Shown here in pieces: positions 35,407-42,607 of a DNA stretch of 64,000 nucleotides (its first letter is position 1; every line of letters begins with the position of its first letter). A model generated the notes under the pieces. It searched no databases. It worked only from the letters and a program-made list of their open reading frames with translations, and was not told the DNA's origin. The position numbers and the translations under genes were made by a program. This DNA is from Terriglobia bacterium (GTDB lineage: Bacteria > Acidobacteriota > Terriglobia > Bryobacterales > Bryobacteraceae): assembly GCA_020073265.1 (NCBI GenBank), contig JAIQFN010000033.1, positions 1 to 64,000 on the forward strand, in the 5' to 3' direction.

Positions 35407-38400
35407 CTACTGCGCGACGATCAACCGGGTGGTGTTGGCTTTCACGTTGTCCTGCGTGATCACCACCTCCAGGCTTCCGGATCTCGCTCCGTGAGGAACC
35501 GTGAAGTTGATCTGATACAGGCCCACGCCTCCTGGAGTCAGGCCGGCGAACGACACGTCGGCTGATTGCCCATCCACCGTGACCTGCGGCCGGGACTGAA
35601 CGTCGGCCGGCGGATCGGACGGTGCGGCGGTTCCCGACTGCACCCCCGGCGTGGTCGCTCCCATGCCAACCAGATAGATGGTGAGCGGTTCATCGGGTTT
35701 GGCCGGCCGGTTCGTATCCACCAGGCTGTAGTCGGTGTGTTGCGCCACCAGTCTTCCGTCGGCAAACGCCACCGTAGCCGGAGTCACCGGCGCCAGATCG
35801 ACGTCCTGCGGCAGCGTGATCTGATTGTTGACCGCCAGCAGCGCGGAGTAGGTTTGTTTGGGCGCCAGCTCCGAAGGTATCTGAACCACCAACTGAGTCT
35901 TGCTGACATAGAACAGAGGCGCGGGCAGTCCACCAATCAGCGCTTCAACTCCTTTGAACGCGGGCGGCAGAGGCACCGCGGCGGGTTGGTCCGGAGAATC
36001 CGCGAGGTTGTCTCCGTAGACCTGCGTTACCGTGCCCGGCGCGAGCGGCGCCCCGACTTGTGGGTTCAAGTTGTTCAACAGCCCTCCGGTCACGAGCAAA
36101 GGTCCCGCCCTGGCGTTGGGGTTTACGTTCCCGGCCAACTGCATTTCAGCCGGCGTGAGTGAACCCGATGCGGCATCGATAGTCACGGTCAGGCCGGATG
36201 ACGGCGTGGCGGGCTGCCACGTCGCTGCATAGGCGGCCGTCTGGCCATCTCCGGTCAGAGAAATCGCCACATCTCCGTTGGAGAACGACGCCACCACGGA
36301 AGCACTCGTGAGCGCGTTGCCGCAGTTATCGACAACCTGGACCGCCAGTGTCGCGGGCCAACCCGCCGGCACTGAAAAATTATCGAATAGGCCAGTTTGC
36401 GCCAGCACTGTGCTGGAGGGAGTGCAGGTGGTAGCGCGGACGCTGGTCTGTGCCGTGTCCATCGCCGCGACAGTTCCGGGCGCCTGCAAAATCATCGTCA
36501 CCAAGACGCCTCGTACGATGGCGCCGATCCCGATGTTCACGGTCCCGGTATAAATCCCCGGGCTCAAGGTCCCTGGAGTTACCGAGACTGAGATCTGCGC
36601 CGGGCTGGTCTGCGAGGTCGTGCCGGAGGCTGGTTTGACCGAGAGCCAGTTGGCTCCATCGTCGGTTAAGGTGGAAGCAAAAAAGCTCACTGGATCGGCG
36701 CTGGTGGTATTTACGGTGACCTGCTGAGCCGCCGGCGCCGCGCCACCCGAACTGGTAGCGAAAACAAGACCGGCCGGGTCGGGTTCGGGAACCGGCGGCG
36801 TGCCCGAGGGAGCCACATCGGCGACGACCACGACAAATTGCGGCGCGTTTTGGGACTGCGGGTCGCTGACTTGGATCAGCGCGAACTTGTCGCCGGCCGA
36901 GCTCGCCGCGGTATTGCTCAAGTGGACCGTGAAGGACGACTGATTGCCCGGCGTCGAGGTGTCATGGGTGTTCGTCAACGTCACCAGGTCGGCGCCCCGC
37001 ACCGCCTGGGCTGTCCAGTTGACCGTAGTGCCCGTATCACCGAGATTCCGCACAAAGATCCGCTGCGTTCGCGAGCTTTGGTTCCCCTGAATTGTCGCGA
37101 ATCGGACGCCATTCAGACTCAGGGACATGCTGGCGCCCTGGTCGGCAATGACCAGCGTGACTGGAATGTCGAACTGATCGAAGGGAGCCGCCAGTGATGT
37201 GGTGACACGGATCGCGTCCCGATAAGTACCGGCCTCGAGACCGTGGGTGTCCACCGTGACCGTCACCTGTGCCGGGTTACCCACCCGCACCGTCTGCGCC
37301 GACGCATCGACTCCGACAATCCAGGGGCTCTTGCCCACTACGGTCAGCGAGAACGGAATGGCGCCTGATCCACCTTCGTGGCGCAGCAGGAAGGTCTGTT
37401 GACGCGTGCCCGGATTTGCCGTGCGCCCGTGGAACCGGAGCAGCCCCGGGGCTACGGACAGGCTGGGCGGCGGATTCGAAACAGTCAGGGTCACCGCAAC
37501 GTCCACGGGCGGCACCGCTGCGCCAGTGGCCGCAAGACTGACCCGAATCCGGCCGGAGAACGTTCCCGGAGACGACGTAGAGGAACCGAAGCTGACCTTC
37601 AGGATACTCGGCGTGGTGCCTGACTTGGGTGCAACCGTCAGCCCCGCCGGAGCCGCGCCGCCTTTGCCATCGTCCAGCTGCACCGTAAACGAGACTGGCG
37701 CGGCTGCGCTGGTCGACACGGTGAGATCCTGTGGGCCGGAAATGTCGCCGACGGTTGCATTGAACTGCAGCGCCGACGGCGCAACGATCAGCGTCTGAGT
37801 GGCTGCGCCGATCGTCACTGAGAACGGTTTCACCGCCGACGCGACGCCAAACGATACCGAGACAGTAGGATTGAATGTTCCCGTCCTGGAGGGCGTGCCG
37901 GAATAGATGCCCGTGTGCGGGTCAATCGTCAGGCCGATCGGAAGACCGCCCAGAGAAACCGACCAGACCGCACCTGAAGAGGGACCGTCGCTGGATTGAA
38001 ACTGAATGGAATAGGGAACACCGACCGTAGCCGGCGGCAAGGGACTTGCGGTTGTGATCTGCGGGACGCCGATGGTGAAGGTCTTAGTTCCGGGAGAGTT
38101 GTTAGGTTCCTGCGGCGCGGCGCCCTTTACCGTAAAAGTATAGGTCCCCGCCGCGCTCGGCGTGCCCGTGAGATCGCCTCCCGAGGTCAGATTCAGTCCG
38201 GGCGGCAGGGAGCCTGCGGAAATGGACCACTGCAGAGGCGTCGTTGCGCCAGTGGCCTGAAAGACCACTCCCTGAATGACGTTGTTCAACGAGTAATATC
38301 CCGGCAGCGTAGTCGTGACCGTAATCGCCGCGTTCGCCCGGGGGGCAAACAAGAGCAATGAGACGAATAGACCTCCCAGCACGGGCCACTGGCTACGCCG

Positions 38401-38445
38401 GAAGGAATTTCGCAGAGTAACTAGAGTATCTAAGGTTGAATCCAT
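35407..38445 (-). CDS. Large secreted Ig/BACON-type protein with Solibacter C-terminal domain
   Basis: The 1012-residue protein has a signal peptide (about 15-39), two putative-Ig domains (about 45-125 and 130-215: PLQWSISAGSLPPGLNL, GTPSAAGTYTFTV), several BACON-like beta domains (about 215-650) and a C-terminal part of about 220 residues (VTGGLLNNLNPQVGAPLAPG, VYGDNLAD, VVQIPSELAP, TIYLVGMGATTPGV, GLYQINFTVP) that matches the TIGR03437 domain named after Solibacter. It is probably exported and surface-bound or released; the target is unknown. This domain is the strongest lineage marker in the window. A distinct leader or operon partner is not seen. Confidence 0.85.
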   Translation of the reverse strand: MDSTLDTLVTLRNSFRRSQWPVLGGLFVSLLLFAPRANAAITVTTTLPGYYSLNNVIQGVVFQATGATTPLQWSISAGSLPPGLNLTSGGDLTGTPSAAGTYTFTVKGAAPQEPNNSPGTKTFTIGVPQITTASPLPPATVGVPYSIQFQSSDGPSSGAVWSVSLGGLPIGLTIDPHTGIYSGTPSRTGTFNPTVSVSFGVASAVKPFSVTIGAATQTLIVAPSALQFNATVGDISGPQDLTVSTSAAAPVSFTVQLDDGKGGAAPAGLTVAPKSGTTPSILKVSFGSSTSSPGTFSGRIRVSLAATGAAVPPVDVAVTLTVSNPPPSLSVAPGLLRFHGRTANPGTRQQTFLLRHEGGSGAIPFSLTVVGKSPWIVGVDASAQTVRVGNPAQVTVTVDTHGLEAGTYRDAIRVTTSLAAPFDQFDIPVTLVIADQGASMSLSLNGVRFATIQGNQSSRTQRIFVRNLGDTGTTVNWTAQAVRGADLVTLTNTHDTSTPGNQSSFTVHLSNTAASSAGDKFALIQVSDPQSQNAPQFVVVVADVAPSGTPPVPEPDPAGLVFATSSGGAAPAAQQVTVNTTSADPVSFFASTLTDDGANWLSVKPASGTTSQTSPAQISVSVTPGTLSPGIYTGTVNIGIGAIVRGVLVTMILQAPGTVAAMDTAQTSVRATTCTPSSTVLAQTGLFDNFSVPAGWPATLAVQVVDNCGNALTSASVVASFSNGDVAISLTGDGQTAAYAATWQPATPSSGLTVTIDAASGSLTPAEMQLAGNVNPNARAGPLLVTGGLLNNLNPQVGAPLAPGTVTQVYGDNLADSPDQPAAVPLPPAFKGVEALIGGLPAPLFYVSKTQLVVQIPSELAPKQTYSALLAVNNQITLPQDVDLAPVTPATVAFADGRLVAQHTDYSLVDTNRPAKPDEPLTIYLVGMGATTPGVQSGTAAPSDPPADVQSRPQVTVDGQSADVSFAGLTPGGVGLYQINFTVPHGARSGSLEVVITQDNVKANTTRLIVAQ

Positions 38446-38838
38446 AATAGAGGGAATTCCAATTATCTCGGATCGGCAGGCCGCCCCTTTGACTTGATAC
38501 CGCCCACGGGGAGCCCGCCGGAATCGAGAATGGCAGCCGGCTACAACCGCTCTGGGTCACTGCGTCAAGGTAAAATTCGCCGTCTGGCTGGCACCGATCT
38601 CGCGGGAAAGATCCAGCGGCCCAGGTCAAACTCACGCCGGGCTTTCGGATGGACGCTGCCCGCGAGCGTCACGCTGCGAGTTTGCGCGCGAAGCCTGACC
38701 AGGGGAAAAAGAAGCACGCAGACCGGAACGGCCAGATGCAGGCCCGTGCACGTCATCTTGGTAGACCCAATCCGCAGTCAATAGGATGCATCGAACCACG
38801 GTGCGAAGGCCTGGCGCGGCCTCCGTCCTCCACATGGC
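38446..38838. other. 393-base stretch without an intact gene
   Basis: Between the large Ig-like protein and the polytopic membrane protein no complete gene is visible. On the minus strand it holds a short frame that looks like the beginning of a degraded protease (separate entry) and otherwise no recognised signal. Confidence 0.5.
38565..38756 (-). pseudogene. Remnant of a kumamolisin-type (S53) protease N-terminus
   Basis: The 63-codon frame from ATG 38756 gives a signal peptide (AVPVCVLLFPLVRLRAQ) followed by SVTLAGSVHPKARREFDLGR, which resembles the start of the pro-domain of acidobacterial pro-kumamolisin proteases (pattern VHPLARPEFDRG). The similarity stops at once, and the frame ends after 18 unrelated residues. 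In another frame the next bases could encode a short beta-strand tail (ASQTANFTLTQ and stop) like the C-terminus of such secreted proteins, as if the middle had been deleted. The assignment rests on memory of the family pattern. Confidence 0.4.
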
Positions 38839-40602
38839 TCAGTCATGGCCGGCGGCATGCGCGGCGTCTCCGGACTGCGGGAGAAAACCAATTGAGCGAA
38901 TCAAGGCGCCGAGCGGCTCCGAATCCCGCGTCGGAAAGAACGGCGGATCGAACGTGATCTCGAAATCCTTCACTGCTTCCGCATCCGATGATACCGGCCA
39001 AGTGAACTTTTGGAATCCGCTTTTTGTGAACCGATATTCGACAATAGTCCGGCCTTGCGACGACACTCGCATGACCTGGTGAAGATTCTCTCCCTGATTT
39101 GGAAGCAGGTAGACGTCGACGGCAAACAGGCCGTCACCCCGAGGCTCTCGCAACCGGATTACGGATCGAGCAGATGCCCATCGGTAACTGACTACCAATC
39201 CCCTCCAGCCCGTCTTGAGCTGCCAGATCGGATTTGTTTCCGCGAAGTCCACATACGAAACCGCATGGCCGTCTCCCGGATAATCGTCTCTGAGCAACCG
39301 ATGCCGGCTGATATCCCATGTCAGAAGGACCGATCCAGGGCGGCGAATGAGTTCCCGCGCCTCGGGGGCATCCACGCGGAAAACGGGAAGGTCGTATTTG
39401 TCGAGCACGTATCGGAAGAGACCCTCCTGCCCCCAGATATTAAAGTCGCCCGGTGTACCTTCAAAGACAACTGCTTTGGGGACTGGGGGTATTGGCAGAC
39501 TGGTGAGGACCTGTGCGACATAGGGCCGATTCTCGTGCCCCAGGGCGAGAATTGGATTCCGCTCTTGGCGCAATCGCTCGTAGCTGGCTGGAATCCAGAT
39601 GATCAGGAACAGAACGGCCCACCAGGGCTTGCTCTCGGCAACCGCGGCCACAACGATTGCGAACGCCAACAAGGGAACATACAGGTACACGCCGGAATGA
39701 CGCTCGGGAAAGAGCAGCATGGGAGCCAGCAAAATCCAAAAACTGATCACGCCGAACGTAACCAGGCGCTGGCGCAGAAACAACACGCCGGCAGAAATGA
39801 CAAGACCCGCCCAAGGCACGTAAAAGAGCTTTCCTCCGTAGTACAAGAGCGCGGCCCACATGCCGCCAAGCGTCAGGTGCGGCGTGTACCAGGACTCCGG
39901 ACCTTTTGGCGCCATCCAGGCTTGCAGTCCGAACGAGAATGACAGGACAAAGAACGGTATCAGAAGCATCCACCGCGATGTAGCTCGATTCCTGGGAAAC
40001 CACCACTCGTACAAAAGCAGCACGGCCGGCAGCATCAACTCCATTTCCTTGCTTTTGAACGCGAACAGAGCGCACAGCAAGCTCAGGAAGATGCGCTGGC
40101 GCTGATAAAGCAAGAGAGCGGCAATGACCCAAAAGCCGCAAAGCGTGTCGAACAAGTACATGGGCTTCCAGTAGGCGGGAAGTGTCGACATGTGCAGCGC
40201 AAAGAATAAAAAGCCCACGGCGGCGGCGGCTGGTCGAATTCCCAAACGCCTGAGAAACAGCCAGAGCATGAGCGACGTCGCGATGTGCACTGCCTGCAGG
40301 ACCGCCACATAGGGCCAGAAGTGAAAGTGCGCGACCGAGCCAAGGATTTTGTAATAGAGAAGGCCGGCCGGCCGAACCATCAGTTCAAAACGCAGACTGA
40401 CGAGCCCTTTGAGTGTTTCGGCCCACGGAACGAACCGCGCCAGCGCTAAGTTGGAGAAGTCGTCATCGCTGAAATAACTCTGGAACGCAAGCTTGCTGAA
40501 GGCTACGAAAAGGCCGATGATCGCAAATAGCGCCAGAGCGCTTACATAGTGCTCCCGAGGTCGCTTGAATCCGTGTGTCGGGCTGTCGGCCAAGTTGAAC
40601 AC
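38839..40602 (-). CDS. Polytopic membrane protein, GT-C glycosyltransferase-like
   Basis: The 587-residue protein has about ten membrane segments in residues 20-370 and a C-terminal soluble part of about 210 residues. The first loop holds SYFSDDDFSNLALARF, an acidic pair placed like the catalytic motif of GT-C enzymes that use lipid-linked sugars; the frequent aromatic residues also fit. I cannot name the family. It could be a mannosyl- or arabinosyltransferase-like protein or a membrane protein of another type. ATG 40602 is used. The neighbouring anti-sigma gene ends 123 bases upstream on the same strand, so it may be part of the same regulon. Confidence 0.65.
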   Translation of the reverse strand: MFNLADSPTHGFKRPREHYVSALALFAIIGLFVAFSKLAFQSYFSDDDFSNLALARFVPWAETLKGLVSLRFELMVRPAGLLYYKILGSVAHFHFWPYVAVLQAVHIATSLMLWLFLRRLGIRPAAAAVGFLFFALHMSTLPAYWKPMYLFDTLCGFWVIAALLLYQRQRIFLSLLCALFAFKSKEMELMLPAVLLLYEWWFPRNRATSRWMLLIPFFVLSFSFGLQAWMAPKGPESWYTPHLTLGGMWAALLYYGGKLFYVPWAGLVISAGVLFLRQRLVTFGVISFWILLAPMLLFPERHSGVYLYVPLLAFAIVVAAVAESKPWWAVLFLIIWIPASYERLRQERNPILALGHENRPYVAQVLTSLPIPPVPKAVVFEGTPGDFNIWGQEGLFRYVLDKYDLPVFRVDAPEARELIRRPGSVLLTWDISRHRLLRDDYPGDGHAVSYVDFAETNPIWQLKTGWRGLVVSYRWASARSVIRLREPRGDGLFAVDVYLLPNQGENLHQVMRVSSQGRTIVEYRFTKSGFQKFTWPVSSDAEAVKDFEITFDPPFFPTRDSEPLGALIRSIGFLPQSGDAAHAAGHD

Positions 40603-40725
40603 GAGCAGCGTTCAGGATGCCACAGTTTCCACGCCTTTGCCGATTGAGCCGGCCGTTTGTGCGGCGGCGTTCGGGGCGAGTCATGAGCCCCACTCTATCG
40701 TGGGACAGCGGGCCGACAGGACGTA

Positions 40726-41586
40726 TTACCTTGCCGGTTGGAGACTGTCCAGTAATCTTTCGAGCGCGGGCTGCCCAGGATGCTGCTCGATCGCCTGTCT
40801 CATCTCGCGCCTCGCATCGTCCAACAATCCAGCGCGGCCGTACTCAACCGCCAGTTGCAGATAGGTCGATTTCCCCGCCGCCAATCCTTGGAGTCTGGCC
40901 GCCGTGGATGCGTCCACGATGCGGAAGCGCGCGGGAGCTTCCGGAGGCTTCTCCAGCGTGACGTGTTCGTTTCCTCGCAGGGCAGTTATCTGCCATTCAT
41001 AGGTCCGGTCGCGAGCCAACACTCGATCGCAGATCCATGCGGTTGTGGCGAGATCCGGACTCTCGGCGGCCGGCACGCCGTCCAAGGCGAAGACCTGCAC
41101 TTTATAGTTCCACCCTTCGCCGAGCGGCTTCCATAGGAAACTCGGCTGCTGGCTGAGCACCGCTGTTCCCTTCGGCGAAAGGAGGGCGGCGCTGGCGGGT
41201 GTGTCACGTCCCATGAGCACCTCGCGCGGCGGATTGAGCTCCTTGACGAACTCAGGCTGCGGGATGCTGCCCGTGCGGAGTGCATCCTCTACGGATCGAT
41301 CCCGGCGTTCGAACCAAACCGTGAGACCGATTGTCGCGAGTATAGCCGCTGCAGCGGCGTAGGCGAGCCACATGCGAGCTGTGCGGTTAGTGCGTGGCCC
41401 CGCCGCGCCCAGCGCCGCGCGAAGATCTGATTCCATCGTTGCAGCGCCGAGGCGTTCCGCAAGCTTCGAGCGGCATTCCTCGCATTGCGCGATATGTTCA
41501 TGGACACCGCGCACTTCGTCCGGAGTGAGGAGCTGATGCTCGTATCCGAACAAAGACTCTGGCGGAAGATGGCTGGACGGGTTCAC
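40726..41586 (-). CDS. Membrane anti-sigma factor with zinc finger
   Basis: The 286-residue protein has an N-terminal zf-HC2-like motif (His31, Cys35, Cys38 in HIAQCEECRSKL), a single membrane segment (about 72-92) and a periplasmic region of about 195 residues with a fibronectin-like part (about 140-215) and a C-terminal helical hairpin of TPR type. Anti-sigma factors of this form hold an extracytoplasmic-function sigma factor until the periplasmic part is cleaved or binds a ligand. The gene follows the sigma factor gene by 42 bases and the TPR-CHAT gene by about 1 kb. Confidence 0.82.
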   Translation of the reverse strand: MNPSSHLPPESLFGYEHQLLTPDEVRGVHEHIAQCEECRSKLAERLGAATMESDLRAALGAAGPRTNRTARMWLAYAAAAAILATIGLTVWFERRDRSVEDALRTGSIPQPEFVKELNPPREVLMGRDTPASAALLSPKGTAVLSQQPSFLWKPLGEGWNYKVQVFALDGVPAAESPDLATTAWICDRVLARDRTYEWQITALRGNEHVTLEKPPEAPARFRIVDASTAARLQGLAAGKSTYLQLAVEYGRAGLLDDARREMRQAIEQHPGQPALERLLDSLQPAR

Positions 41587-41628
41587 CGAACGCTCCCTGC
41601 CGATTCCGAGTGTTTGACAGCCCCCATA

Positions 41629-42600
41629 TTACCTTTCCGGCCCCAAACGCGTATTTAAACGCTTCCTTGCCGCCATGCGAAGGTTGATCACCTGCTGGCG
41701 GGTACAGCCGAGCAGGCCGGCGATGCGATTGTCGTCATACGGCAATTCGACCCATATCGCGGCGAGTTCCGCTTCGCTCACTTCGAGAGCGCCGGCAACT
41801 TCGGCGAACGCGGCGATGCCCGCGGCGGTGAACAGCGCCAGCGCCGAATTGCCGCGGCCAACCCGCAGGTTGAGCAGCAGCGCGACACGTTGCGCGCGGG
41901 GCAGCCGGCGAACCTCGTCCCACAGCCGCGCTGTGAACCGGCGCCGGTCCATGGCCACTTCGGCCCCTGGGCCGGGGGCGGGGATTTCGTTCAGATCCAC
42001 AGCATCGGAATCGTCCACCGGATCCGGGGGAATGTGCCAGACCCGCACCACGATCGCCGCCAACGCATCGAACTCCACCGCGGCGCCCGCGGCTTTGAGA
42101 ATCCGCTGCAGTACCGTAGCCAGATTGCGGTCGCCTTCCACGCCTTGCGCCAGTTGCTCCAGAACCCTCGCGTCGGCGATTCTCGAACGGGATGGCGATG
42201 CTTGTAGCTCGCACCAAGTTCGCCCGTCCGGCCCATCGCTGAGGCGAAACGCGGGCTCGTGCCGCAACACATAGATCACTTGCCTTCGCAATCGCGCCCG
42301 GCCGGGCCGCCTGCGCCGGAAATAGTGATTGCAAGCGTTCGTGGCTAGCACGGACACGTAAGCTGGAAAATCTTCGATTGCGACCGAGGCGGGGTCGGCC
42401 TTCATGCGGCGCAGATGCAGAAGCAGCTCGAGCCGTGCCTCCGAGCACACGTCATCTATGTCGTCCCACAAACCCGCCAGCCTCCGGGAGACGGCGCGGC
42501 GAATAATGGGATCTGCGTTCGCCACGATCAAATCGCCCAGACGCTCCCGCTCCGCCGATGCTTCCGAGGCGTCGACGTAGGACTTGAGCAGTTCGTCCAT
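41629..42600 (-). CDS. Sigma-70 family factor, ECF-like and unusually long
   Basis: The 323-residue protein has a region-2-like part (about 25-98: DDIDDVCSEARLELLLHL, FPAYVSVLATNACNHYFRRRRP) and a region-4 helix-turn-helix near the end (YDDNRIAGLLGCTRQQVINLRMAAR, about 288-312), separated by a long middle of about 180 residues, more than in usual ECF factors (about 180-200 residues in total). It would direct RNA polymerase to its own regulon. It starts seven bases after the TPR-CHAT gene and is followed by its likely anti-sigma factor. Confidence 0.8.
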   Translation of the reverse strand: MDELLKSYVDASEASAERERLGDLIVANADPIIRRAVSRRLAGLWDDIDDVCSEARLELLLHLRRMKADPASVAIEDFPAYVSVLATNACNHYFRRRRPGRARLRRQVIYVLRHEPAFRLSDGPDGRTWCELQASPSRSRIADARVLEQLAQGVEGDRNLATVLQRILKAAGAAVEFDALAAIVVRVWHIPPDPVDDSDAVDLNEIPAPGPGAEVAMDRRRFTARLWDEVRRLPRAQRVALLLNLRVGRGNSALALFTAAGIAAFAEVAGALEVSEAELAAIWVELPYDDNRIAGLLGCTRQQVINLRMAARKRLNTRLGPER

Positions 42601-42607
42601 CGCTCGC

